Assembly (NCBI GenBank): GCA_947476405.1
Contig: CANJQG010000016.1
Span: forward strand, 1 to 38,417
Length of the DNA: 38,417 bases
From: Thiotrichales bacterium
GTDB taxonomy: Bacteria > Pseudomonadota > Gammaproteobacteria > Francisellales > CACEW01
Direction of reading: 5' to 3'
Positions 24,417 through 34,047 of this stretch are shown piece by piece; position 1 is the stretch's first letter; the number at the start of each line of letters is the position of its first letter. The translations under genes and the position numbers were made by a program. The notes under the pieces are model-generated. The model saw nothing but the letters and a program-made list of their open reading frames with translations, was not told the DNA's origin and did no database searches.

Positions 24417-25824
24417 TGCCTTGTCCTCCGTTGCTGTTATAAGGGCCGCTGAAAGGAATATCGCGGGTTACGAGCACATTGAAATTATCGCCAGGGCGAA
24501 TATTCAGGGTCGGTTGAATATTGAGGTTTTGCTGAATCATCTGGGTCGCAGTCTGACTTAGCTCTTGCCCCATCGCGCCTGCAATAATTTGCTGATTACT
24601 TGGCGATGCGCCGTTGACGCTACTGGTTTGCGGCTGTGACAGCTGCATTCCAGCGCTAAACACACTCATCAGCAATGCTGAACCAAAGATTCTGATGTAA
24701 TGGTTATCCACCTGATCATGCAGACCTGCAAAACCGCTCAAGTCAGCGCCAGGCATCCCCTGAAGATCAAGTGATTGATCATTCGGGAAGATGATTCTTG
24801 ACCAGACAATTAACACACGGCTTTGACCATAGGCGACTTGTGAATCATATTGACCCACCAACCGAGCACCTTGCGGAATCAAAACGCTATTGCCTGTGCT
24901 GGAGTCATAGACATTCTGAGACACAATCGCCTGAATCTGGCCTGGCAGATCTGAGTTAATCCCCGTGATTAAAGTCGCGGGAATAACTGAGCCTGCCATA
25001 ACCATATAAGGCGATGCTGGGTTTTGGACACCGCCTTGCAGAGTGCTTTGACTTGGAGATTGCGCACTCTGTAGGAAAGCATTTTTTTCACCCTGCATGT
25101 TTTGGTTATCAGAGGCCGCAGCGGGTGCAGCTTGAGGTGTCGCCACCCCAGCAGGACTGACAGGACTCATCGCAGGCTGAGCGGGTGTATTTTGGGATGA
25201 TCCGCTGTTGCCTGTTTGAAACCCATCAGGTGTTAAACCGCTCTGCATGCCGTTTTGAACGGCCTGCTGATAAGGTGTCTGTTGCTGACCGCTGCCACCA
25301 CCAAAGCCACCAAAACTTGAACCTTGGCTTGGGCTGCTTTGATTTTGCGTCACCGTTGACAGATTGCCTGGCACATTGGCCTGTTGAGCTGTGGCCTGTT
25401 GTTGTGGTGCAACCGCTCCAGCTGGTATCGGCAAGTTTGCAGTGGCTGAACCTTCCGGCGTCCCTTGAAGCGGTGTACTGGCTGATCCATAAGCCTGAAC
25501 CCGCAGGGATGTTACCAGCCCATCGCCTTGCTGTTGTTGTTTACCCAATGATGTAGAACTGATATTCATCGAGTCAGCTGCGCTTGGGCTGGCAGTCTCC
25601 ACCTTGGGCGATAAATGAAATATCGCCCATATGATGTAAATCCCGAGTCCAGCACCTGCCAACAAAATAATGTTTTTGCCGCGCTTGTTGATGCGTGTGC
25701 CTGTCGGCGGTGTCGGCAAAATACTTTCATCTTGGGGCTCAATAGCAGGCTCCTCAACCTGCACTGGCTTTTGTTCCTCAAGAATTAAATCTTGAAGGCT
25801 GATATCTTTGTAGTCTTTCGTCAT
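24409..25824 (-). CDS. trbI: T4SS scaffold protein TrbI/VirB10
   Basis: VirB10-type proteins span both membranes and form part of the outer-membrane core. The 471-aa protein has a cytoplasmic N-terminus, one membrane helix (about 51-68) and a long Gln/Pro/Ser-rich periplasmic linker (about 80-265). The C-terminal TrbI domain has the signatures MAGSVIPATLITGINSDLPG, VLIPQGARLVGQYDS and FNVLVTRDI. AGGAG is eight bases before the ATG. It follows trbG by 26 bases and overlaps the next gene by eight. Confidence 0.96.
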   Translation of the reverse strand: MTKDYKDISLQDLILEEQKPVQVEEPAIEPQDESILPTPPTGTRINKRGKNIILLAGAGLGIYIIWAIFHLSPKVETASPSAADSMNISSTSLGKQQQQGDGLVTSLRVQAYGSASTPLQGTPEGSATANLPIPAGAVAPQQQATAQQANVPGNLSTVTQNQSSPSQGSSFGGFGGGSGQQQTPYQQAVQNGMQSGLTPDGFQTGNSGSSQNTPAQPAMSPVSPAGVATPQAAPAAASDNQNMQGEKNAFLQSAQSPSQSTLQGGVQNPASPYMVMAGSVIPATLITGINSDLPGQIQAIVSQNVYDSSTGNSVLIPQGARLVGQYDSQVAYGQSRVLIVWSRIIFPNDQSLDLQGMPGADLSGFAGLHDQVDNHYIRIFGSALLMSVFSAGMQLSQPQTSSVNGASPSNQQIIAGAMGQELSQTATQMIQQNLNIQPTLNIRPGDNFNVLVTRDIPFSGPYNSNGGQGNE

Positions 25825-25850
25825 GATTTCTGCTCCTATTTTAGGGTGGG

Positions 25851-26834
25851 TTAGAACCAGGAATGGTCGAGATTGTTGTTGGTGATGACGACTTTGGTTT
25901 GATCCATCCCCACGCCTGACACCAGCACTGCTTTTGTGAAGATCTGATCGACCACATAATCAACGGTGCCGTCGCTCTCTGTTTTTTTGCGGAAATTCAC
26001 CAGCTGGTTTTCGCCATGATTCAAAACAAACAAGACAGGTAAAACGCTGCTTTGCACTGTGCTGGGGAATTGAATAATGGTGTGGGTGCCATCGTCAAAA
26101 ACGCGAACAGGCTTCCAGCTTGGGCTATCCCCTGAAATGGAATAGTTAAAGCTGACCTGATTCAGGCTGATGTTCGTGCTGCTGTTGATCGCACTTACTA
26201 CGTTTTGGCTTTGCTGGCTCCGCTCTTTCAAAGCCTGATTAGTTGCGGCTTGAATCGACGAATCGGTGTCGCTTGGATAATAAAACACGGCTTGACGCAC
26301 ATAGTTGGTACTGGAGGTCAAAAGTGCAATGTTATAAATCCGCTTATCGGTCGTGATAACAAGATTTGTCGCAAGGTTTGCTGTCTTGGGTTTGATAACC
26401 AATAATTCTGCACCATCAGGCCAAGTTCCACCGACCAACATGGTTTTGAGATCCCAATTGGCAGTATCTCCAAGGGATAAATCCTTGATGAGCTCTCCCT
26501 CTTGAAATAAGACGGTGCAAATATGCAAGGGTTCGCAAGCAAGGTAGATTTGCTGTGAGGGATCGTAGGCAAAACCTTCAAAGCCATTGGTGCTAACATT
26601 GGGGGCCTTTCCTGTTTTTTGGTAGCTTTGGTAGGCTGCCACCAAGTCAGGATTGCTGCCATAGTTAAAACTTGCATCAATCGCATCAGGCGTTTGGATC
26701 GGCACCGCCACTGTTTTGGTGATGACCTCTGTTGCAGGCGCAAAGGTTTGATGAGCGGGATTGCTCGCACAACCCACTAATGCAGCACTGACGCCCAAAA
26801 CTAATAGCGTTTTTTGAATGTTTTGTATCTTCAT
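25851..26834 (-). CDS. trbG: T4SS outer-membrane component TrbG/VirB9 with a lipobox
   Basis: VirB9-type proteins build the outer-membrane ring with VirB7 and VirB10. The 327-aa protein has the TrbG/VirB9 fold signatures: GFAYDPSQQIYLACEPLHIC, LFQEGELIKDLSLGDTANW, and a C-terminal domain with NYSISGDSPSWKPVRVFDDG and DQIF. Unusually, the signal sequence ends in the lipobox LVGC (Cys about 22), so it should be lipidated itself. No separate VirB7-type lipoprotein gene is seen in the operon. AGGAG is eight bases before the ATG. Confidence 0.95.
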   Translation of the reverse strand: MKIQNIQKTLLVLGVSAALVGCASNPAHQTFAPATEVITKTVAVPIQTPDAIDASFNYGSNPDLVAAYQSYQKTGKAPNVSTNGFEGFAYDPSQQIYLACEPLHICTVLFQEGELIKDLSLGDTANWDLKTMLVGGTWPDGAELLVIKPKTANLATNLVITTDKRIYNIALLTSSTNYVRQAVFYYPSDTDSSIQAATNQALKERSQQSQNVVSAINSSTNISLNQVSFNYSISGDSPSWKPVRVFDDGTHTIIQFPSTVQSSVLPVLFVLNHGENQLVNFRKKTESDGTVDYVVDQIFTKAVLVSGVGMDQTKVVITNNNLDHSWF

Positions 26835-26861
26835 GGTGTTATCTCCTATAGGTGGTGGGGG

Positions 26862-27605
26862 TTAGATTTGTTGAGTCCAGGTGATATTGGTGATGTAGAT
26901 GCCCAAGGGGTTGTACTTGATATCTTTGACATCGCCGATTTTGTAGGTGATTTCCCCTATAAAATTCTTTTGGCTAACAGGCTGATCACTTAAAGTCGTG
27001 GTAGTTTCCTGCCACGCGATTTCATAAGTGTTCGCCGTCCGTGGAATTTCATACTGGACTTGGATCGTGACCTTTTGGTTTTTACCCAAGATCAGCGGGT
27101 TATTTTGCTGGTAGTAATTGCTCAGTGTGGTGAAGGCATCGCCTGTCGTCAGTGCTTGTGCGGCGTAAATGTCATCCTGATCTACATCAGGATCACCCGT
27201 GACCCCGCGTGCATACAGCATGAATTTGTAGAGCACTCCTTCAATTGCACTTTGCGGGATATCGCTGCTGCTAAAGCTCTGCGCCTGCATTCCTGTGATG
27301 ACTTGACCATTGCTGGTCACCTGCACAATGTAAGGCTGAATTTTTGACTGACTGGCAACGTGCCAGCAAATCAATCCCAGACCTAAAATCACGGCGCAGA
27401 GGCAAGCCAATAGACGATGACTATTTTCCAGTTGCGTTGCCGTACTACCGTAAAGTTCATCCCAAGCCATACGGCCTTTGACATACGGGCTGTCTTTGTC
27501 AATATCCTTGACCAACGCCGCATCGGCTTTGGGTTGATTCTTCATGACATAGCGTCCTAGATTTAGCTTCTCCAGGATGCTTTTTATCTTTAGTTTGTGG
27601 TTCAT
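26862..27605 (-). CDS. trbF: T4SS inner-membrane component TrbF/VirB8
   Basis: A bitopic VirB8-like assembly factor of 247 aa. The TrbF hallmark SPYVKGRMAWDELYG (about 40-54) precedes one membrane helix (about 65-85), followed by SKIQPYIVQVTSNGQV and a periplasmic NTF2-like domain with VTIQVQYEIPRT. AGGAG is eight bases before the ATG. The SPYxxxRxxWxExYG motif identifies the Trb rather than the classical VirB8 branch. Confidence 0.95.
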   Translation of the reverse strand: MNHKLKIKSILEKLNLGRYVMKNQPKADAALVKDIDKDSPYVKGRMAWDELYGSTATQLENSHRLLACLCAVILGLGLICWHVASQSKIQPYIVQVTSNGQVITGMQAQSFSSSDIPQSAIEGVLYKFMLYARGVTGDPDVDQDDIYAAQALTTGDAFTTLSNYYQQNNPLILGKNQKVTIQVQYEIPRTANTYEIAWQETTTTLSDQPVSQKNFIGEITYKIGDVKDIKYNPLGIYITNITWTQQI

Positions 27606-27625
27606 AGCATTATCTCCTTTGGTTG

Positions 27626-28834
27626 TTAATTGCTGGTGGCGAACAAATCACTTTGACCTTTACGATTCGCTGACTCTGGCCCTGGCAGGTGAATCACTGA
27701 AGGCGTGATGAGACTGCCTCCACTTTTTCCACCGCTACCAGGGGATAGATCTGACATTCCGCTATTGCCTGAATGGCTGCTGCCAAAATGGGTCAGCATG
27801 CTTGAGGCAAGACTCGATGATTGGTTGCCAATGCCTTGCACACTGCCAGCCGCGCCATCAAGGCCGCTGCTGCTTCCATTACCCAAAAAGCTCGACATTT
27901 TGCCGTGCAACCAATTAGCACTATCTCCTGTTGCATGTACCGCAGTTTTAGCTAAAGCCATTGCTCCCATTCCCATCGAAACTCCTGCGATAGTTTTAGC
28001 AACGCTGCCTGTGGCTGCACCCGCTATACTGTCCGTGTGACTGACTGCAAAAGAGTGCGAGGCCGCTGATGCGATTTTGGAGGGAACGCTTTTTACAATC
28101 AGGTAATAAATGATTGAGCCCACTGCGACACCGAGGTATGTTGACCAGTCTTTTGCTTGAGTCGCTTGATTGATCAATTGCGCCCAATCACTCCCCAATT
28201 GCACTCCGATTGCAATCATGACGTACAGCATCATGAGTTTGATGCCGACAGCCACCGTCATCCCGATATATTCACGTGCCATCGGGAGGGTGTAACTGGT
28301 TGCGCCAAAGGCAATAAACAAGGCACTGACTGCGACTAAAAAATAACTCTCAATCAACGTGATCATGAGCTCCGCCGCAATCAGGCCATAACAGACCACG
28401 ACAGCAATACAGCAGAAGACGCCGAAGAATGAAAAAGCGATATCAGTCAGCACTCCCCAGCCGTTAAAGCTTTGCAGAATGGCGCTTGCGATGGCTAGGC
28501 CTTCACTCACTACACTCGATGGATCAAGACTGGTAATCGTTGAGCCCGCAACTCCCAATTGTGAAAACGAATTGAAGAGCTTGGGCAGTAACGTCCCTGC
28601 ATTAGTCATGAGGTAGTAGAGAACCGCAAGCAGTACGATATTTTTGATGGAATGAACCATCATCGTTACCGCATTGCCCTCCCCAGTCATAATGGCCTTG
28701 CTCAACTTTAAGGTGAGCTGAATCACCAGCAGGATCACCATGAGCGTCATTCCGGCAGCTTCCACCTGCGTAAACCAGTGCTGGGTCGCCTGAAGATACT
28801 CATTGGTCATCGTGTCAAAGATTTGCATTTGCAT
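27626..28834 (-). CDS. trbL: T4SS polytopic channel component TrbL/VirB6
   Basis: This 402-aa inner-membrane protein has about six helices in the first 270 residues and a Gly/Ser-rich soluble tail (about 300-402). The pattern (an N-terminal FTQVEAAGMTLMVILLVIQLTLK helix, then FGVFCCIAVVVCYGLIAAELM and LVAVSALFIAFG) is that of TrbL. It is expected to form part of the inner-membrane platform. AGGAG lies six bases before the first ATG, which supports that start over the one at codon 3. Confidence 0.93.
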   Translation of the reverse strand: MQMQIFDTMTNEYLQATQHWFTQVEAAGMTLMVILLVIQLTLKLSKAIMTGEGNAVTMMVHSIKNIVLLAVLYYLMTNAGTLLPKLFNSFSQLGVAGSTITSLDPSSVVSEGLAIASAILQSFNGWGVLTDIAFSFFGVFCCIAVVVCYGLIAAELMITLIESYFLVAVSALFIAFGATSYTLPMAREYIGMTVAVGIKLMMLYVMIAIGVQLGSDWAQLINQATQAKDWSTYLGVAVGSIIYYLIVKSVPSKIASAASHSFAVSHTDSIAGAATGSVAKTIAGVSMGMGAMALAKTAVHATGDSANWLHGKMSSFLGNGSSSGLDGAAGSVQGIGNQSSSLASSMLTHFGSSHSGNSGMSDLSPGSGGKSGGSLITPSVIHLPGPESANRKGQSDLFATSN

Positions 28835-28843
28835 GATGTTCTC

Positions 28844-29584
28844 CTACTGGCCAAAGGGTTGCATAGGGCCAAAACCGTTTTGGTTTTGATATTGCGGATA
28901 GGTGCTATTCATGCCGTTGATCAGGTCGTTATCCTCACTTTCCTGGGACTGATCTTTTTGCACCTGATACGCCATATAACTGTTTTGGCTGTTGATCTGC
29001 GTCATTTCTAACTGGCGCAGTTCTTCGAGTTGATTGACGCCTTCACCTGCAAGCATGTTTCCCATCTGAACCGCCTGCAATTGGCCCGTCGGATTATTGG
29101 CAAGACCGCGTAAAGAGTTGATGGTCTGTTCCTCCGTGGCAAAATCGGATGCTTGGAGTGAGATCGAGTCCAGAGCCCCGCGCACCGTATCCAAGGTGCT
29201 GGTTGACCAGTTTTGATAGGACTGCTGGTAGTTTTGCGGGGATTGATAACCTGGATACATTGCCTTAAACGCTGAATCCATATTTGACATGGAATACGCC
29301 AAGGACTGCCCCGTTTGAATCGCACTCCCAAGATTAGCCAGCGTTTGCGACATATCCTGCCAGGTAAAACTCCCAAAGTTTTTGATGTTTTTTAATTGCA
29401 GATCATATTGCTGCAATTGGGTTTGATAGGATTGCACCTGCTGCAAAACCATTTGGGTGGTTTGCAATGCGGTGATTGCATTCTTCCCAAAGTTGACCGG
29501 ATCAAACACCAAAAACGCCTCCGCATTCTCGACGCATCCAAAAAGGATGAGCGCCGAGAGGACGACTGTTATTTTTTTACGCAT
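28844..29584 (-). CDS. trbJ: T4SS pilus-associated protein TrbJ/VirB5
   Basis: A 246-aa exported protein. The signal peptide (about 1-23) ends in AEA before FLVFDPVNFGKNAITAL, which matches the FDPTNYAQN signature following the TrbJ signal peptide. A Cys lies in FGC but the context is a poor lipobox, so signal peptidase I processing is more likely. Long Gln-rich helices follow (about 40-75), as in VirB5/TrbJ. GGAGG is six bases before the ATG. The gene overlaps trbE by eight bases. Confidence 0.93.
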   Translation of the reverse strand: MRKKITVVLSALILFGCVENAEAFLVFDPVNFGKNAITALQTTQMVLQQVQSYQTQLQQYDLQLKNIKNFGSFTWQDMSQTLANLGSAIQTGQSLAYSMSNMDSAFKAMYPGYQSPQNYQQSYQNWSTSTLDTVRGALDSISLQASDFATEEQTINSLRGLANNPTGQLQAVQMGNMLAGEGVNQLEELRQLEMTQINSQNSYMAYQVQKDQSQESEDNDLINGMNSTYPQYQNQNGFGPMQPFGQ

Positions 29585-32084
29585 GATTCACCTCCGCGTA
29601 ATGTTGATTGAAGTGGGCACTCCAAGTGGCGAGACCTCTACGCTCTAACCAGGTTGAAATCCAATTGGGATTGCTGCGGTCATAGACTTCCATAAAAGAG
29701 GCTATATCCTCTTTTTTGGAGATTCCGATAAAGGCCAGCGTCAACTCGCCTAAACCCAGCGTGATGAGGCGCTTGTCATTGGGATACATGACGTAATAAT
29801 CACGTTTGGGTTTAGCACTGCCGATGATTTCAATTTGGCGATCATTGAGTCCGCAGAATTGGTACATGGCCTTGGATTCATCGGTCATGGAATCATTCGG
29901 CAAATAGATCTTCGTTTTGCAGGATTCGAGCAATACAGAACTGATTGCAGACTTGGCCGCATCCTGTAAAGACTGGGTTGCAATCACAATGGATACGTTG
30001 AATTTGCGCAGCGTTTTAAACCAATCCTTCAGCTTTTTGGCAAAGTAGGGATTGTCCAAGTACAGCCAGCCCTCATCCAAAACCAATAAGGCGGGATGAC
30101 GTTTTTTAAATTGGCGGTACAAAACGCGGAACAGATAGTCAATCACTGGCAAATAAAAAGCCTCTTTCTGATCCAATAACCAGCCCATTTCAAAAGCCAT
30201 CAATGAACTCATATTGATTTGATCTGTCGTTGCATTGATCAGCGAACTCATTGCCTCAGACTCCGTATAGACATCGAGTACTTTACGTATTTTGGTATCC
30301 TGGATCAGATCAGCTAGCCCCGCTAAATTCCAGGTGTTTTTATTGGAATCCTTCAGGTTGTTAAGTGCATCTCTGATTTCGGCTTTTTCCTCTGGGCTGG
30401 GTGCCTGGCCTTGAAGAATCAGCAGGTCTTCGATAAAACCTAAAGTCCAATCGAATTCCTCTGGATCATCAATGTGGGATAATGGCGCGAGGCTGATGCT
30501 GTGATTTTGGCCGACATCGTAATAATCGCCACCCAAAGACAATGTGACCACTTTATTAGAGTTGTCTTTGTCAAAAACATAGACGTGTGAGTCCCTGTAT
30601 TTGCGGTGTTGCGCAATCAGCAAGCCCAAGAAAGTGGATTTACCTGAACCAGTAGGGCCGATAATCATCGTATGTCCGAGATCTCCCACATGGATATTGA
30701 ATCTAAACGGTGTTGCGCCTTGCGTCGCTGAGTAAAACAGAGGAGGTGACTCTTCAGGATAAAAGGGGCATGGGCAGAATTGCTCACCCTGATAAATCGC
30801 GCTGACTGGGGCCATGCAGGACAATTCATACGAATTGAGCAAGACCTTGCGAATATTGCGTTCCCCATGGCCTGGAAGCGAACCCAAAAAGGCATCGATG
30901 CAGTTATAGTCTTCGTCCTTCACCATAAAGCCCAATTGTTGCAGTCCGCGCGAAACCATGCGCACTTCCTCTTCCAGTTTATTGGCATCGTCATTCATCA
31001 ATACGATGACATTCGTCACATAGCCAAAGCGCACTACGCCTGAAGAGTTAAGGTTCTTGGCGCGATCGATCTGAGCAACCATGTCCGCAGCATCGCCATT
31101 TTCAAGCGTGGGTTGACCACCGAATGCCTGACGTGCGATGCCTTTAAAACCCAATGCTTTTTGATACCAACCGCGTCCAATGGCTTTGAGTTTTTCCTCT
31201 GCGCCTGCTTGTGACAGCGGGATAAAGCGCAGCGACCAGCGATAGACCATGGGCATGCTGTTCAAAAACTCCATCACCGTCGGATAGACTTCGGAAGGAT
31301 ATTCGGAAACATTGATCACGCGGATATGTTTATTGCCGATCCTGGGTCTGATCCCACCCACAAAATTTTCGTGACTGAGATAGGAATCCAGGAATAATGC
31401 GACAGGTGGCACCTGAACTGATTGGCTCTGACCCGTTAGACAATAGTGCATATAAGTCAGCAGGTTTTTTCCAATCAGACGATCGACGCGCAGATATTTG
31501 GTCAAGACATCCATTGCAGCAGAGATCTTTTCCTCAAAACGCTTATGGAGGTCATTGATGGTGACATCTTTAATCGGCTGATCGGATTCCATAAAAAAGC
31601 GCTTGATCGATGATTTGAGCTGGCGATCTGGCAAATAAGTCAGAGTCAGATAGGTTAAGGTGTCAAAATGCACGCCTTCGGTTTGATACTGCGAGCGGCG
31701 CTCATCTTCAATCAGCGCGGATACTGGATCAGGGAAGCTTTGTCCTGACAAATATTCGTTCGATTGCAGACGGACAAGATTGAACTCGACCATCCAACCT
31801 GAATCTAACATTTTTAGGGCGTGATTCAGGGTCAGAACGATTTGATCTAATTCGCTATCCGTCGATGATTCGACATCAGGGCCGCGATAAGCAAAGACCG
31901 CCATGAAGGCACCATCTTTCATCAGAATAGTGCCTGGCTCGAAATACATGAGATAGCCCAGCAATTCGTTGAGGCCCACTTGCTCGCCTTTTTTGTGAAG
32001 TGCTGTTCGGGTTTTGCTGGTTTTCACCAAGGGCCGAAATGCGGCCCTTACAATTTGGGTGATTTGGTTTATAGGGTTTGTCAT
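29577..32084 (-). CDS. trbE: T4SS ATPase TrbE/VirB4
   Basis: TrbE/VirB4 is the large assembly ATPase. The start is ATG 32084 (835 aa), eight bases after GGAG. The longer frame to 32237 would overlap trbD in another frame. The N-terminal CagE/TrbE/VirB4 domain has AYRGPDVESSTDSELDQI and SGWMVEFNLVR, a TrbE pattern. Walker A is GPTGSGKSTFLGLL (about residue 460), Walker B is LLVLDEGWLYL, and VIATQSLQD follows. All ATPase motifs are intact. Confidence 0.97.
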   Translation of the reverse strand: MTNPINQITQIVRAAFRPLVKTSKTRTALHKKGEQVGLNELLGYLMYFEPGTILMKDGAFMAVFAYRGPDVESSTDSELDQIVLTLNHALKMLDSGWMVEFNLVRLQSNEYLSGQSFPDPVSALIEDERRSQYQTEGVHFDTLTYLTLTYLPDRQLKSSIKRFFMESDQPIKDVTINDLHKRFEEKISAAMDVLTKYLRVDRLIGKNLLTYMHYCLTGQSQSVQVPPVALFLDSYLSHENFVGGIRPRIGNKHIRVINVSEYPSEVYPTVMEFLNSMPMVYRWSLRFIPLSQAGAEEKLKAIGRGWYQKALGFKGIARQAFGGQPTLENGDAADMVAQIDRAKNLNSSGVVRFGYVTNVIVLMNDDANKLEEEVRMVSRGLQQLGFMVKDEDYNCIDAFLGSLPGHGERNIRKVLLNSYELSCMAPVSAIYQGEQFCPCPFYPEESPPLFYSATQGATPFRFNIHVGDLGHTMIIGPTGSGKSTFLGLLIAQHRKYRDSHVYVFDKDNSNKVVTLSLGGDYYDVGQNHSISLAPLSHIDDPEEFDWTLGFIEDLLILQGQAPSPEEKAEIRDALNNLKDSNKNTWNLAGLADLIQDTKIRKVLDVYTESEAMSSLINATTDQINMSSLMAFEMGWLLDQKEAFYLPVIDYLFRVLYRQFKKRHPALLVLDEGWLYLDNPYFAKKLKDWFKTLRKFNVSIVIATQSLQDAAKSAISSVLLESCKTKIYLPNDSMTDESKAMYQFCGLNDRQIEIIGSAKPKRDYYVMYPNDKRLITLGLGELTLAFIGISKKEDIASFMEVYDRSNPNWISTWLERRGLATWSAHFNQHYAEVNHA

Positions 32085-32101
32085 GAGTCGTTCTCCTTGG
32101 G

Positions 32102-32422
32102 TTAGACGGCGGGGATGGACGTGATTTTTTGGGCGCTGACTCTGGCTCTGGCAAAGCTCACGGACTGATAAAATCCCTTGTAGCGAAAGTGATTGGCTAA
32201 GACTTTTACGATCTTGGGGTCTTTCTTGAATCCCCACACGGCAATCGCATGAAAGAAGCAGAAAACTAAAGGCCCAGCCAATACATAAGGGAAGCTAAAG
32301 CGGGTGACATAAATCATTAGCACCGCAATCAGCCCATACAGACAGAGGGGCGCTTTATCGACGCCAAAAAATAGCATCTCCCGTGAAAGCGCCCGATTGA
32401 TCGACATTTTTGTTCCGCGCAT
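32102..32422 (-). CDS. trbD: T4SS membrane protein TrbD/VirB3
   Basis: A 106-aa protein with INRALSREMLFFGVDKAPLC, two close hydrophobic segments (about 27-40 and 47-65) and a basic tail (GFKKDPKIVKVL), the typical VirB3/TrbD layout. AGGAGG lies nine bases before the ATG. It lies directly between trbC and trbE. VirB3 proteins work with the VirB4 ATPase during assembly. Confidence 0.93.
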   Translation of the reverse strand: MRGTKMSINRALSREMLFFGVDKAPLCLYGLIAVLMIYVTRFSFPYVLAGPLVFCFFHAIAVWGFKKDPKIVKVLANHFRYKGFYQSVSFARARVSAQKITSIPAV

Positions 32423-32436
32423 GATTTGAGCCCTCC

Positions 32437-32778
32437 TTAAATCATTGCGCCAGTGATACCAGGCACCAGTAGAATCAAGCTGGGCGCTGATAGAACTAAG
32501 CCACCGCCAATCATCGCACTGACCACCTGTTTCATGCCGACGTCATGGCCCTTAAACACCCAGAAAAAGCCTGCGGCCATAATGCCAATTGCGGTGATGA
32601 TCATGATTGGCGGGCCCTGCAACTCCATCATGATGTTGTAAAGTGCCCCCGTGAATTGATAGCCGTCCGCCTTTGCTGCAAAACAGAAATTGCTTGAAAG
32701 CAACAGAGACATTGACCAGATTGCCTTTGGAATCAAGTTGGCAACTCGATTTAAAAAGGTGACTTTTTTGATATTCAT
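32437..32778 (-). CDS. trbC: T4SS pilin TrbC/VirB2
   Basis: The major pilin precursor of the apparatus. ATG 32778 (113 aa) has AGGAG nine bases upstream. The longer frame to 32859 would overlap the 72-aa gene. A long signal sequence ends in CFA-AKA (about residue 36-38), followed by two hydrophobic helices (about 53-72 and 85-108), as in VirB2/TrbC. The mature subunit would be about 75 aa. Confidence 0.92.
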   Translation of the reverse strand: MNIKKVTFLNRVANLIPKAIWSMSLLLSSNFCFAAKADGYQFTGALYNIMMELQGPPIMIITAIGIMAAGFFWVFKGHDVGMKQVVSAMIGGGLVLSAPSLILLVPGITGAMI

Positions 32779-32827
32779 AACTGGATACTCCTGTGTTGTG
32801 GATGGGATTTTTTTCAATACAAATTGT

Positions 32828-33046
32828 TTAAACGGCATGGCGAATCCTCCCCATGGCATTCAACTGCTTAAGATTGCCTTTGAGCGAATCCATCAAAATC
32901 GCATCTGAGAAATCCTTCTCTGGAACACATTGCTGAATACGCAAGCGTAAAAGCAGTGTGGCCTCCAATAGTGATACGATTTTGTTGGTGTTCAGCTCCC
33001 AAGCCATTAATAAATCGTCTTGATTAGCGTCTCTGTTGTAGTCCAT
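32828..33046 (-). CDS. Unknown 72-aa protein between trbB and trbC
   Basis: A small, soluble, mostly helical protein (ELNTNKIVSLLEATLLLRLRIQQC). AAGGAG lies seven bases before the ATG and the gene fits the operon spacing, so it is probably real. I recognise no family. Standard Trb systems have nothing at this position between the TrbB ATPase and the pilin, so it is lineage-specific. Confidence 0.65.
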   Translation of the reverse strand: MDYNRDANQDDLLMAWELNTNKIVSLLEATLLLRLRIQQCVPEKDFSDAILMDSLKGNLKQLNAMGRIRHAV

Positions 33047-33081
33047 TTGTAGTCTCCTTGGTTGGTGGTTGGTTTGTTTAA

Positions 33082-34047
33082 TCAGTTCAATTCTTTGAAT
33101 GAGAATTTCTGGGTCAGAGGGTCATAACCCTCCAGGCTTGAAATGTTTTTGACTCTGCGCTCAAGAGTAAAATTGTTGCGTTCAATGGCGACGATCAGAT
33201 CGATCGTTTCCAATAGCAGAGAGATGGGCTTTTCAACGCCTGCCTCCTCAGCCAGAGATAAACAGCGCTGAACGGCTGAGTGCGTGTCATTGGCGTGAAC
33301 AGTCGCAATTCCGCCAGGGCAGCCCGTATTCCAAGCTTTCATTAAATCCAGCATGGCTTTATCACGGACTTCGCCAATCAGAATGCGGTCGGGCCTGGAA
33401 CGCATAGCCACAAAGATTAGCTTTTGCAGATCAACAGGATTTTTGATGATGCGATTGGTCACCATCTGCACCACGTTTTTAGCTGAACATTGCAGCTCAG
33501 GCACATCCTCCAGAATCAGCAACCGTTCTGACTCAGGTGCGATCTTAGTGAGTTCATAAATGCAGGCATTCACAAAGGTAGTCTTACCTGTGCCAGGCCC
33601 ACCGCAGACGAGGATATTTTTGCGTTCTGCAATCGCCTGACGAATGACTTTGGCCTGTTCGGCTGTCAGTGCGCCTTTGCGAATATAGTCATCGAAGGTG
33701 TAGACGGCCTCAGCCTTTTTACGAATCGTAAAGCTGGGACGCTTGACTAACGGTGGCAAAACTCCTTCAAAGCGTGAATGATCAATTGGAAACTCGCACT
33801 CCAAAATCGGATTGTCATAATTAACCTCGGCCTCAACAATCCCCGCGATTTTACGAATGATTCGTTCAGCCTGACCTGGCGAGACTTCCCCTGCCTGAAT
33901 GACGCCATTTTGTCGATGTTCAATCCACAAGATACTATCGGGATTCAGCATCAATTCCGTCACCAGAGGATCACGCAGAGGATTGAGAATAATCTCCCCG
34001 CAAGCTTCCTCAAGCTGTTTGATACGGGCAGTAAGATTGTTCATCAT
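33082..34047 (-). CDS. trbB: T4SS ATPase TrbB/VirB11
   Basis: A 321-aa hexameric traffic ATPase. The motifs in order are Walker A GGPGTGKTT (about 148-156), the Asp box LLILEDVPELQ, the Walker B region DRILIGEVRDKAMLDL and the His box GGIATVHAND. All are conserved. The gene precedes the pilin, as in trb operons, whereas in classical virB operons virB11 comes last. Its ATG overlaps the stop of the upstream 76-aa gene by four bases, giving translational coupling. Confidence 0.97.
   Translation of the reverse strand: MMNNLTARIKQLEEACGEIILNPLRDPLVTELMLNPDSILWIEHRQNGVIQAGEVSPGQAERIIRKIAGIVEAEVNYDNPILECEFPIDHSRFEGVLPPLVKRPSFTIRKKAEAVYTFDDYIRKGALTAEQAKVIRQAIAERKNILVCGGPGTGKTTFVNACIYELTKIAPESERLLILEDVPELQCSAKNVVQMVTNRIIKNPVDLQKLIFVAMRSRPDRILIGEVRDKAMLDLMKAWNTGCPGGIATVHANDTHSAVQRCLSLAEEAGVEKPISLLLETIDLIVAIERNNFTLERRVKNISSLEGYDPLTQKFSFKELN

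Noticed and set aside
30780..31043. Plus-strand frames within the T4SS operon
   Set aside because: They lie entirely antisense to trbE and show no protein-like features or start signals. The same holds for other plus-strand frames in 21-34 kb.
32085..32237. Longer trbE start overlapping trbD
   Set aside because: The extra 51 residues are the trbD sequence read in another frame. GGAG precedes the ATG at 32084.
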